Below are positions 56,944-64,000 of a stretch of DNA of 64,000 bases, piece by piece. The stretch comes from Mycolicibacterium komossense. GTDB lineage: Bacteria; Actinomycetota; Actinomycetes; Mycobacteriales; Mycobacteriaceae. Where the stretch lies: the NCBI RefSeq assembly GCF_025822605.1, contig NZ_JACKTY010000031.1, positions 330,476-394,475 on the forward strand. Reading direction: 5' to 3'. The position numbers and the translations under genes were made by a program. Below the pieces are notes generated by a model that had not been told where the DNA came from, ran no database searches, and was given only the letters and a program-made list of their open reading frames with translations. Each line of letters begins with the position of its first letter. Position 1 is the stretch's first letter.

Positions 56944-57963
56944 TCAGGGGGTCAAGCCGTGTTCGCGCAATCCGGCGACCACGGTCTCCATGGCGTCGAC
57001 GATCCGGATCGACGGGTTCAGTTCGGCTCCGGCGAGCGCGATGTACCGCTTGTTCTTCACCGCCGTCATCTCGCGCGTCACTGGATTCGATTCCAGGAAG
57101 GCGATTTTCGCAGCAGCGCTTTCGGCAGTCTGACTCTTGCGGGTGAGGTCGCCGAGGATCAGAACGTCTGGGTCACGCTGCGCCACGGTCTCCCAACTGA
57201 TTTGGGGCCAGTCTTCCCTGGCATCATCGAATGCGTTCTTCAGGCCGAGGGTGCGCGAGATGATGCCAGGGCCACCGCAGCACCCCGCCAAATACGGTGA
57301 CTCGGAGTTGGCGAACCAGTACAGCGCCGTCGTGCCGTCGGCAGGCTTGGTCGCCGCGAGGGCGGCGAGGCGGTCCTTCATGTCGGCGATGATTGTGTCG
57401 CCCTCGGCCCGGCGGTTGATCAGCGCTGCGAGGTCGCGGATCTCAGTGAAGACAGCGTCGATTTCCAAGGTGCTGGAGCGCGCGCCGTCGGAGCTACCCG
57501 CCTCCTTCGTGCACTCGACGGCCGATACGTACGCGGGCACACCCAATTTTTGGAGATCCTCAGGCGTGGTGACGCCGCCAGCGCCGAGCGTGTCCGGAAA
57601 TGACGCCGTCACCAGGTCCGGCTCGGCGTCCAACAACGCTTCATACGACGGCGCCTGGTTTGCCAGGCGCTTGACGCGGGCGTTGTCAGCCTCGAGTGAC
57701 GTTTTGATCGGATCGGTCCATCCCGCGGACCCGACCATGCGATCGGCCGCACCCAGTGACAGCAGCATCTCGGTGCTGCCCTGGTTGAGGGACACAATCC
57801 GTTCGGGTGGTCGCTGAACGGTCACCTCACGCCCGCAGTTCTCGATGGTGACGGGGTAACCAGCCTGCACCGTGTTCGTTGCCTGTTCAACAGCGGGGCT
57901 GCAGCCGGACAGCAGTGCTGCCAGGAGCGGAACGGTGATCGAAGCACGAGGGTAGGAGCGCAT
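56944..57963 (-). CDS. Corrinoid-type ABC transporter substrate-binding lipoprotein (BtuF-like), system 2
   Basis: The protein of about 339 residues has a lipoprotein signal peptide ending LLSGC and the BtuF/FepB fold, with RIVSLNQGSTEMLLSLGA near residue 60 and ERDPDVLILGD-type strands later. ATG 57963 has a GAAGGATC site; a much longer open frame to 58215 overlaps the riboswitch and is rejected. Like the protein of system 1, its mature start contains a Asn-Cys-Gly followed by a short strand and Pro, so both binding proteins share a common ancestor. The riboswitch upstream points to a corrinoid ligand. Confidence 0.87.
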   Translation of the reverse strand: MRSYPRASITVPLLAALLSGCSPAVEQATNTVQAGYPVTIENCGREVTVQRPPERIVSLNQGSTEMLLSLGAADRMVGSAGWTDPIKTSLEADNARVKRLANQAPSYEALLDAEPDLVTASFPDTLGAGGVTTPEDLQKLGVPAYVSAVECTKEAGSSDGARSSTLEIDAVFTEIRDLAALINRRAEGDTIIADMKDRLAALAATKPADGTTALYWFANSESPYLAGCCGGPGIISRTLGLKNAFDDAREDWPQISWETVAQRDPDVLILGDLTRKSQTAESAAAKIAFLESNPVTREMTAVKNKRYIALAGAELNPSIRIVDAMETVVAGLREHGLTP

Positions 57964-58029
57964 GACGATCCTTCGCATCAGGGGTCCAGTCAGCGAGACC
58001 CGATGGGTAGCCCTGCGGGAGGACCGCAG

Positions 58030-58200
58030 GCGCCAGCAGGTCTTCGGACTCAGGGGTCGTCCTCGGCGGGCCGCCTTCCCAGAAGCGTCGCTCCCAGTGG
58101 CTCTCAACGATCGAGTGGCCCGCCTTGTGTTCCCTATACCGCTGCGCGTCAGTCCCGGATTCTCACCGGGTTCCCTACTCCTCACGGAGGTGACTGGCGT
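58030..58200 (-). ncRNA. Cobalamin riboswitch controlling BtuFCD-like system 2
   Basis: On the minus strand the order is GTAGGGAACCCGGTGAGAAT, then CCGGGACTGACGCGCAGCGG, then TATAGGGAACAC. After a variable arm comes GAGTCCGAAGACCTGCTGG (near 58053-58035). These are the core and 3' elements of the cobalamin riboswitch. One base of the CGCAACGGTA box is changed (CGCAGCGGTA), which may affect strength. About 70 bases separate the aptamer from the binding-protein start, enough for an expression platform. Confidence 0.9.
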
Positions 58201-58315
58201 ACTCAGCCTAGTCACAGCGCGCAGCGGGCCGGGGGTCTATCGGTGGCGGCTCGATCCGAGGGCCAGCGCGGCGGCCTGACTACTCGGGGAATACCACCAG
58301 GGTGGACACTATGAC

Positions 58316-58867
58316 GTGGCCCTTTCTGCAACAGTGTTCAAAGTCGAACTTGGCGTCTCCGATGTCGATCACGGTTACTACGCCGATCACACGCTGACCG
58401 TGGCCCGTCATCCCAGTGAGACCGATGAGCGGATGGTGGTGCGGTTGTTGGCGTTTGGGCTGCGCGCACATCGGCTCAGCGACGTCGACGGTGAGTTGGC
58501 ATTCGGGGCGGGCCTGTCCACCCCTGGCGTCCCGGACTTGCGGCTCGCGGACTACACAGGCCGGATCCTGGAGTGGATCAACGTTGGCCAGCCCGATGAA
58601 CGCGCCTTGGGCAAAGCGGCCAGCCAAGCCGACCAGGTGCTGCTGTTCCCCTTCGCCGCCGGCGTGGCCACCTGGTGGCGCACCGTGGGCCCCAAAGTGG
58701 CGGGGCTGCCGAACCTGTCGGTGGTGCAGATACCACACGCACCGGTGCAGCAACTGGCCCAGACTGTCGATCGACGGGTCTCGGCGCAGGTGATGGTGAT
58801 GGAAGATCAGGTGACGATGACCGTGGGCGGTGTCGACGTCACCTTCACGCCCGAGCCACTGGAGTAA
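58316..58867 (+). CDS. yaeQ: YaeQ family protein
   Basis: The 183-residue protein matches YaeQ along its length: ALSATVFKVELGVSDVD at the N-terminus, HTLTVARHPSETDERMVVR, LAFGLRAH, the central FGAGLSTPGVPDL, and WINVGQPDERALGKAA. YaeQ has a restriction-endonuclease-like fold with acidic residues in the ETDE and EWINVGQPD regions, which are kept here. The cellular role in actinobacteria is not established. GTG 58316 is chosen from the family start. The gene is divergent from the B12 riboswitch transcript. Confidence 0.85.
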   Translation: MALSATVFKVELGVSDVDHGYYADHTLTVARHPSETDERMVVRLLAFGLRAHRLSDVDGELAFGAGLSTPGVPDLRLADYTGRILEWINVGQPDERALGKAASQADQVLLFPFAAGVATWWRTVGPKVAGLPNLSVVQIPHAPVQQLAQTVDRRVSAQVMVMEDQVTMTVGGVDVTFTPEPLE

Positions 58868-58958
58868 ACGTCAGAGCCCGCGGTGCTGCGCTCCTACCGC
58901 ACGCGCGAGCCGGTGAATATCGTCGTCAGCAGCAAAAGGGTGTTCCCGGCCAACAGAT

Positions 58959-59264
58959 GTGGCTTCTATTCGCGCGCTCGGCATCCCGCCCATGCCGGTT
59001 GATTCCGGCTCGCGGTGTCCGCACGCCCACGTGGCCGTGGACGCCAGCGCGGGCATCACGACGGGGATCTCCGCCGCGGATCGCGCGGAAACCATTCGGC
59101 TGCTTAGTAACTCAGTCAGCGGGCCGCAAGACTTCATCAGGCCGGGCCACGTCCTGCCTGTGGTCGCGGAGTTGATCCCGTCGTCGGCGACAGCAAATGT
59201 CGCCCCGGTGTTGTCGTCGCTAGCCGGTGCCTCGCCGCCAGCCACGCCGATCAAACGGGCGTGA
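58959..59264 (+). pseudogene. Relic of 3,4-dihydroxy-2-butanone-4-phosphate synthase (RibB)
   Basis: The frame contains HAHVAVDASAGITTGISAAD, RAETIRLLSNSVSGPQDFIR and PGHVLPV. That is the RibB segment with the TTGISAxDRxxTI and RPGHxFPL motifs. The N-terminal half with the catalytic acidic residues is absent, and after about 59165 the sequence no longer resembles RibB. It cannot make the riboflavin precursor. It is an isolated central fragment. Confidence 0.7.
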
Positions 59265-59334
59265 GCGCGGGTCGGCATCGGCACTCGCCGCTGTAGGAAT
59301 CTGAGGCGCAGGATCAGCACCTTCGAGCGCAAGT

Positions 59335-59350
59335 TACGGTACGTACTGTA
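59335..59350. promoter_or_regulatory. Palindromic operator before the VOC-TetR operon
   Basis: TACGGTACGTACTGTA is a 16-base dyad with a single mismatch, centred 18 bases before the VOC start codon at 59361. It overlaps the probable promoter. The downstream TetR gene in the same transcript is the likely binder, giving an autoregulated pair. Confidence 0.5.
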
Positions 59351-59360
59351 CTGTTATGGC

Positions 59361-59777
59361 ATGACTATCACATGGCCTGACTCCCTCCCCGTCGTCCAAG
59401 TACGGATCGCGCGTCCAACCGCCCGTCTCGACCAGGTCGTCGCCTTCTACCGCGACCTCATCGGGCTTCCCGAGTTGTACCGATTCGTCGGGCACTCCGG
59501 GTACGACGGCGTGATGCTCGGACTCCCCGGTGCCGACTACCACCTCGAGTTCACCTCACACGAGGCCGGCAGTCCCTGTCCGGCTCCGTCCGAGGAGAAC
59601 CTGTTGGTGTTGTACTTCTCCAGTGACTCCGCCATGTACGGCGTGATCGAACGATTCGGCGAGGCTGGGCACAAACCCGTCGAGGCGGAGAATCCGTACT
59701 GGAATCAGGTTGGCGCCATGACGTTCGAAGATCCCGACGGCTGGCGAGTGGTCCTGGTGCCGAGACCGGTCTTCTGA
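59361..59777 (+). CDS. VOC (glyoxalase/dioxygenase fold) family protein
   Basis: The 138-residue protein has two beta-alpha-beta-beta-beta modules of the vicinal oxygen chelate fold, with VAFYRDLIGLPELYRF, YHLEFTSHEAG, MTFEDPDGWRVVLVP. A metal-binding Glu in HLEF and the terminal Asp-Pro-Asp-Gly turn are kept. Such proteins isomerise, cleave or sequester small molecules, including antibiotics. Its stop overlaps the ATG of the TetR gene by one base, so they are coupled. Confidence 0.83.
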   Translation: MTITWPDSLPVVQVRIARPTARLDQVVAFYRDLIGLPELYRFVGHSGYDGVMLGLPGADYHLEFTSHEAGSPCPAPSEENLLVLYFSSDSAMYGVIERFGEAGHKPVEAENPYWNQVGAMTFEDPDGWRVVLVPRPVF

Positions 59778-60352
59778 TGGCGCGGAGCAGAAACACCGAC
59801 ATCGACGACGCGGTACTGGGCGCCACGCTCGAGTTGTTGGGAGAACTCGGCTACGCGGATCTGTCCATCGGCCAGGTCGCCTCTCGCGCCGGGGTACATC
59901 GCCCGGCGGTGTATCGACGATGGCCGTCCAAGCGGCATTTGATCGTCGACGCCGTCGTCAGTGAACTCGGCGTCGCGCCCACTCCTGACACCGGTGACCT
60001 CAGGGCCGATCTGATCGTCGGCATCACGACACTGGCCACTGCGCTGGGGGGTACGACCCTGGGCGCAATCCTGCCGGCGTTGGTGTCAGATCTGGCCCGC
60101 GATCCAGACCTGTCCGAGGACTTTCTTCGCAGGGTGTTCGTTCCACGGCGAGAATCCACCGCTCGAACTCTCGAATCCGCGCGACAGCGGGGCGCGATCC
60201 GGGAGTCGTTCGACATGGAGTTCGTGCTCGATGCGCTTGCCGCACCGGTGTACTACCGAGTTCTGTTCCGGCACTTACCAGTCGACGCCGCCCTTGCAAC
60301 CCAAACCGTCGATGCCGTTCTGGCTGCGCTCACTGTGGACGGCGTTCGCTGA
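59777..60352 (+). CDS. TetR-family transcriptional regulator
   Basis: The 191-residue protein has a TetR helix-turn-helix at residues about 8-56 (VLGATLELLGELGYADLSIG, then RPAVYRRWPSKRHLIVDAV) and a C-terminal domain of the TetR_C_16/AcrR-like kind (SDLARDPDLSEDFLRRVF). It is coupled to the VOC gene and probably represses both through the palindrome at 59335. The inducer is unknown but may be the substrate of the VOC protein. Confidence 0.88.
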   Translation: MARSRNTDIDDAVLGATLELLGELGYADLSIGQVASRAGVHRPAVYRRWPSKRHLIVDAVVSELGVAPTPDTGDLRADLIVGITTLATALGGTTLGAILPALVSDLARDPDLSEDFLRRVFVPRRESTARTLESARQRGAIRESFDMEFVLDALAAPVYYRVLFRHLPVDAALATQTVDAVLAALTVDGVR

Positions 60353-60415
60353 CAGCGGCACACACCGGTATCTGGCCCCGAACCCTTGTGCTCTCCGCTG
60401 GCTGGTAAATGGACC

Positions 60416-60622
60416 TTACGGCAGCGGTAACGGGACTACCGCCAGAACTCCCATGCCCCATGGCGCCGCGACCGCAGCGGCAAACCGCCAGGCCATCTCC
60501 TCCTCGACTTTTCGGTCCTTCGGCTCCCGCAGTAGCGGGCGGACGATCATGACCACGAGAAGCGCCACCACGGGAAAGATGATTGTCCTACGCCGGCTCA
60601 GGCGCCTGCGGCCGTCAGCCAT
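60416..60622 (-). CDS. Small membrane protein overlapping the 3' end of mraY
   Basis: This minus-strand frame of 68 codons starts at ATG 60622, inside the last 25 bases of mraY and in a different frame. It encodes a basic N-terminus (MADGRRRLSRRR), one clear membrane helix (TIIFPVVALLVVMIV), a charged linker and a second hydrophobic part. Overlap with the upstream gene suggests translational coupling. I do not know a family for it. It could be a chance frame, but the layout resembles a real single-pass membrane protein. Confidence 0.4.
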   Translation of the reverse strand: MADGRRRLSRRRTIIFPVVALLVVMIVRPLLREPKDRKVEEEMAWRFAAAVAAPWGMGVLAVVPLPLP

Positions 60623-61677
60623 TCACTGTAGAAGAGCGCGATTCCCAGGCCGCAGGCGATGGCGGTGATCAGCCAGAATCGAATGGCCAGTGTAGTTTCC
60701 GGCCAGCCCATCAGTTCGAAGTGATGGTGAATCGGAGTCAACCGAAACACTCGTCGGCCCGTCGTGCGGAACGCTGCAACCTGGATGACCACCGAGGTCA
60801 CCTCAGCCACGAACAGTGCGCCCAAGATGATGGCCAGGACTTCGGTGCGACTGGTCACCGACAGCCCGGCGATAATGCCGCCCAGCGCTAAGGAGCCGGT
60901 GTCACCCATGATGATCTTGGCGGGTGTGGCGTTCCACCAAAGGAATCCGATGCAGGCGCCGGCCGTTGCGGCGGCGACGATGGCCAAGTCGAGAGGATCC
61001 CGGACGGGGTAACAACCGGGTCCCGGGGCGAGGGCACATGCGTTTCGGAACTGCCACAGGGTGATCAGCACGTAGGCAGCTGCCACCATTGCCATCGCAC
61101 CTGCGGCGAGCCCGTCGAGGCCGTCTGTGAGGTTGACGGCGTTCGACCATGCCGAGACGACGACGATGCAGAACAGCACGAACACCCCGGGCGGCAGTGT
61201 GACCGTGGCGATTTCGCGAACGTAGGACAGCTCAGCGCTGCCTGGAGTGAGACCGTCGGCGTTGCGGAACTGCAGCGCGAGAGTGCCGAAGAGCACCGCC
61301 GCGATGAGTTGTCCTGCGCTCTTGGCTCTCTTGTTCAAACCGAGGTTGCGAGCGCGCCGCAACTTGATGTAGTCGTCGGTGAAGCCGACCGCACCTAGGG
61401 CGGTGGCCAATCCGAGGACGAGCAGTCCCGATGCTGACGGGCCTTCACTACCGAGAGCGAGGCCCACGACGTTGGTGCCGAGGTAGCTTGCCCAGATCGC
61501 GGCCAGGATCGCGAGACCGCCCATCGTCGGCGTGCCCCGCTTGCGTTGGTGGCTTTTCGGGGCGTCGTCGCGGATCTCCTGACCGAACCCCAGCCGGGTG
61601 AACACCCGGATCAACACCGGAGTCAGCAGAAGCGCGACCGCCAGCGCCAAGCCCGCGGCGAGAAGTATCTGCCTCAT
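60598..61677 (-). CDS. mraY: Phospho-N-acetylmuramoyl-pentapeptide transferase (MraY)
   Basis: The 359-residue membrane enzyme transfers phospho-MurNAc-pentapeptide from UDP to undecaprenyl or decaprenyl phosphate, making lipid I of peptidoglycan. All family motifs are present: KSHQRKRGTPTMGGLA, GFTDDYIKL, SNAVNLTDGLDGLA, PAKIIMGDTGSLALGG and LTPIHHHFELMGW. The length and ten-helix pattern are normal, so it looks functional. It is not in a cell-division (dcw) cluster, where mraY normally lies between murF and murD. It stands alone here, so it may be a second copy. Confidence 0.92.
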   Translation of the reverse strand: MRQILLAAGLALAVALLLTPVLIRVFTRLGFGQEIRDDAPKSHQRKRGTPTMGGLAILAAIWASYLGTNVVGLALGSEGPSASGLLVLGLATALGAVGFTDDYIKLRRARNLGLNKRAKSAGQLIAAVLFGTLALQFRNADGLTPGSAELSYVREIATVTLPPGVFVLFCIVVVSAWSNAVNLTDGLDGLAAGAMAMVAAAYVLITLWQFRNACALAPGPGCYPVRDPLDLAIVAAATAGACIGFLWWNATPAKIIMGDTGSLALGGIIAGLSVTSRTEVLAIILGALFVAEVTSVVIQVAAFRTTGRRVFRLTPIHHHFELMGWPETTLAIRFWLITAIACGLGIALFYSEWLTAAGA

Positions 61678-61880
61678 AGGCCGAAGCTGTCACGCGCACA
61701 GTGTGATCGAAAGCAGCTGCACCGCAGCAGACCAGAATCCCCCACCGGGGAAGTATGGCGGACTCCTGGCGCGCCCACCTCATCCGCTGCATCTCGCTTC
61801 TAGAGATTCGAGATCGATCGGATCTTGCCTCGAATCTGCCCGCCTGGTGAGTTGATCGCTGACCGAGTCGTTCACGGCTT

Positions 61881-62267
61881 ATGTTGATCAGCGTGAGCAG
61901 TATCAGAGGGACCAACAACGAGCCGGGTGGTGAGTGGTTGGAGCCGCCGAATTCGATCTCGGGACGACGTGCTGTTGACCGCGGACCTCGAGACATCACC
62001 GCAGCGGTGCGGTCAGCCGGGCCGCGCGGAGTGAACGCGCGGGACTTAGGACGCAGTTACGGCGACCCGGCGCGTAACGGCAGCGGCTTGCTCATCGATG
62101 GGACCCCCTTGAACCGCATTCGCAGCATCGACCCTGATACGGAGATCGCCGACGTCGACAACGAGGTGAGTCTGAATGCGCTGATCAAAGCGGTCGACTA
62201 CCTCTCCCGGAACGTCGATCACCTCGGTGTCTACACCCCTCGGCGAGTGACACTGTCGTTGTCGTAG
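61881..62267 (+). pseudogene. N-terminal relic of a DprE1-like oxidase
   Basis: The frame encodes VNARDLGRSYGDPARNGSGL, LIDGTPLNRIRSIDPDTE, then VSLNALIKAV. These correspond to the FAD-binding N-terminus of DprE1, the decaprenylphosphoryl-ribose 2-oxidase of mycobacterial arabinan synthesis (GRSYGD-x-N-GG-x-ID-TPL). The region after residue 105 diverges (a weak VYTPRRVTLSLS recalls the following strand), and the remaining 300 or more residues with the active site are missing. The frame is open only by chance. It is presumably a dead fragment of a second dprE1-type gene. Confidence 0.65.
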
Positions 62268-62396
62268 CTGAAGTCCGTTGTGTTAGTTGAACTCTGGATG
62301 CCAACGTCTCTAGCAAAGTGAGAATCAATGACCAGGTCGGGTTGCCTGCCCCGCGAATCGGGAAGTCCTGCGCTCAAAGCCAGCAACGCACAGTGG

Positions 62397-63869
62397 ATGT
62401 GTCGCCTGGTGATTACGGTGGCCCTCGCGGCCGCCGCCGTGGCTTGCGGGAACCATGCGCCACCGGCATCAGCGAGCCCACAGTGGTGCCCGGACATTCC
62501 CGGCCATGTCACCGAATGTGGCGTCCTGACGCGACCGCTGGTCGACGGTAAGCCCGAGCTGGGCACCGTCGATGTCGGCTATGCGTTGGTTCGGCATAAT
62601 GGCGACAACGCCTCCGCTGCCGGCACTCTCATGGCCAACCCCGGCGGGCCGGGGGTGCCGACGATCGCCTACGGGACCGATGTAGCGGCGACGACGGAGA
62701 GCCTGCTCGCCGACTACGACGTGCTGTTGATAGATCCCCGCGGGACCGGTGTGTCCACGCCGTTGGACTGCGGTGTCGACGAGCTCGCATTCGAAGTTGG
62801 TACACGCGAATTCCAGCGGTCCACTGTGGCGCGCTGCGCAGAGAGGCTAGGTCCACGCGCTGCCGGATACACCTCAGCCGCCACAGCCGACGATTTCGAC
62901 TCCGTGCGCGACCATCTCGGTATCGACAGGGTCATCGGGTACGGATCCTCCTACGGCACCTACCTGATGACCGTATACGCGCAACGACACCCGGAGCGCG
63001 TCCAATCCGTCGTGCTAGCCGGCGCCTATCCGCTGCACTTCGACCCACTTCAGCGGCCCAACGCCGAGGCCGTTGATCTGACGCTGCGCAGAATCTGCGA
63101 GCGCAGCCACGCGTGCGACGGTGAGGTTGCCGTGAGCGACTTACGCACGGTGACAACCCGACTGCGCGCCACACCCATCACGGTCGGCCAAATCTTGATG
63201 ACGGAAGGCGAATTCGGCAACCTCGTCTTCGAGGGAGCGACCAGTGATGTCGGTAGCGATCCCGCGGAGATGACACCGCTGGGCCGGTTACCCGCAGCGC
63301 TGCATGCTGCAGCGCATGGCGACGACGCAGCTCTGCGCGCCGTGCTGAGCGACATCGCCGCCGCCGACAGGGATTCGGACGACAACGACGATCTCTACGT
63401 CGCGGTGGCGTGTAGCGACTACCTGACGCTGTGGTCCCCTGGCGCCGATACCGCGACGCGCGACGCCGAGTACCACCGTGCGCTAGCCGCATCAGGCGAA
63501 CTCGGGTCGTTCAGCGGGCAAGGCTTCGCCGAGGCTCAACACGACGGAGGCGACGTCTGCATCAGATGGCCCGGAACGCCTCACCATCAACGTCCCGATG
63601 AAGCCCGCGAGCCGCTACCCGGGGTACCTGTTCTTGTGCTGTCCGGGGATCTGGACGCAATCACCCCCGATGCAAACGGCCGGTTGGCGAGCCTGCAGTA
63701 CCCGCGCAGCACGTTCGTCGAAGTCCCGAACCTGGGTCACACACCCGACAATGAACCCAGCGGGTGCGTCGCCGGCGTCATCGAAAAGTTCCTGCGCACA
63801 GGCACGACCGGTAGTTCGACCGAGTGCCTGGACCACATCCCGCCCATCAAAGTCGAACCGGTCCACTAA
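62397..63869 (+). CDS. Secreted alpha/beta hydrolase with TAP-like C-terminal domain
   Basis: The protein of about 490 residues belongs to the tripeptidyl-aminopeptidase (TAP) type hydrolases common in actinobacteria. It has ANPGGPGVPT as the oxyanion segment, DPRGTGVST, the nucleophile Ser in YGSSYGTYLM, Asp in LSGDLDAITP and His in VPNLGHTP, so the triad is complete. Starting at ATG 62397 gives a lipoprotein signal with VACGN; a longer start at 62328 is possible. It would act outside the membrane. Three extra Cys pairs (for instance in RICERSHAC) fit an exported protein. The likely role is cleavage of peptides or esters. Confidence 0.83.
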   Translation: MCRLVITVALAAAAVACGNHAPPASASPQWCPDIPGHVTECGVLTRPLVDGKPELGTVDVGYALVRHNGDNASAAGTLMANPGGPGVPTIAYGTDVAATTESLLADYDVLLIDPRGTGVSTPLDCGVDELAFEVGTREFQRSTVARCAERLGPRAAGYTSAATADDFDSVRDHLGIDRVIGYGSSYGTYLMTVYAQRHPERVQSVVLAGAYPLHFDPLQRPNAEAVDLTLRRICERSHACDGEVAVSDLRTVTTRLRATPITVGQILMTEGEFGNLVFEGATSDVGSDPAEMTPLGRLPAALHAAAHGDDAALRAVLSDIAAADRDSDDNDDLYVAVACSDYLTLWSPGADTATRDAEYHRALAASGELGSFSGQGFAEAQHDGGDVCIRWPGTPHHQRPDEAREPLPGVPVLVLSGDLDAITPDANGRLASLQYPRSTFVEVPNLGHTPDNEPSGCVAGVIEKFLRTGTTGSSTECLDHIPPIKVEPVH

Positions 63870-64000
63870 CAGCTTGTCGCGGAGGTCGACGTGCGCAGAC
63901 GCGAGTGGATCCGTAGGCAGACTGAGAGTCTGCCGATTGCCCGCCGTTCACCCGGCGGTGGACAGGGCTGTGAACACTTCACCCATTCCTTGGTTGAAGG
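63870..64000. other. Window end, no gene recognised
   Basis: The last 130 bases follow the hydrolase stop. I see no start site with family similarity and no RNA gene here. Confidence 0.4.

Noticed and set aside
57964..58215. In-frame extension of the BtuF-like gene to 58215
   Set aside because: It runs through the cobalamin riboswitch. The signal peptide and a ribosome site place the start at 57963.
1..64000. CRISPR arrays, tRNA or rRNA genes, insertion sequences, phage genes, toxin-antitoxin pairs
   Set aside because: I looked for regular direct repeats, cloverleaf-like sequences, transposase or integrase motifs and paired small genes, and found none that I can support.

Overview
This is a high-GC actinobacterial chromosome segment. 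The best guess is an environmental, fast-growing mycobacterium (Mycolicibacterium type) or a close relative. The reasons are an actinobacterial M-box riboswitch, a relic of a DprE1-like arabinan-synthesis oxidase, many GTG starts, an abundance of acyl-CoA metabolism genes, and many TetR, IclR, GntR, PucR and HxlR regulators. This taxonomy is inferred from gene content, not from a marker gene. I see no rRNA, tRNA, CRISPR array, insertion sequence or phage gene.

Region by region. 1-2.3 kb: the 3' part of an mmsA-type semialdehyde dehydrogenase followed by an iron-type alcohol dehydrogenase. 2.8-9.1 kb: a ketopantoate-reductase-like protein, a TetR regulator, a giant fused indolepyruvate:ferredoxin oxidoreductase and an Lrp regulator. 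9.2-16.6 kb: a GntR regulator divergent from a tight seven- or eight-gene unit. It encodes an acyl-CoA ligase, a crotonase, a haloacid-dehalogenase-type hydrolase, a polar amino-acid-type ABC importer and an FlK-like thioesterase. I rate it the best candidate for an undescribed catabolic system. 16.9-21.7 kb: an SDR, then an IclR regulator divergent from a 3-oxoacid CoA-transferase (two subunits) plus a thiolase. 22.2-29.4 kb: an aminotransferase, glutaryl-CoA dehydrogenase, semialdehyde dehydrogenase, class III CoA-transferase and PucR regulator, which together fit a 5-aminovalerate/glutarate pathway.

29.4-32.7 kb and 55.1-58.2 kb: two separate BtuFCD-type ABC importers, each preceded by a cobalamin riboswitch, so both are corrinoid rather than siderophore systems. 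32.9-35.3 kb: a flavin monooxygenase and a broken drug-efflux gene. 35.4-43.3 kb: a PucR-type regulator divergent from a cluster with benzoylformate decarboxylase and a GlcD-GlcE fusion flavoprotein (a probable mandelate-type route), two alpha/beta hydrolases and a P450. 43.4-47.9 kb: a sulfatase, two gene relics, an HxlR regulator, an SDR and a DUF302 protein. 48.1-51.6 kb: a magnesium module made of an M-box riboswitch, small ORFs, an NRAMP-related transporter whose metal-site residues resemble the Mg2+ clade, a proline-rich 42-codon ORF overlapping the next start, and MgtC. 52.4-64 kb: a membrane hydrolase, TetR/DoxX pair, the second B12 importer, YaeQ, a VOC/TetR pair, a stand-alone mraY, and a secreted TAP-like hydrolase.

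A striking general feature is the number of decayed genes between the intact modules. Nine relics are recognisable: FAD monooxygenase, NAD-glutamate dehydrogenase, PuuD, DHA2 transporter, aldo/keto reductase, 3-hydroxyisobutyrate dehydrogenase, histidine phosphatase, RibB and DprE1. The segment looks like an accessory region in which catabolic cassettes have been repeatedly exchanged.
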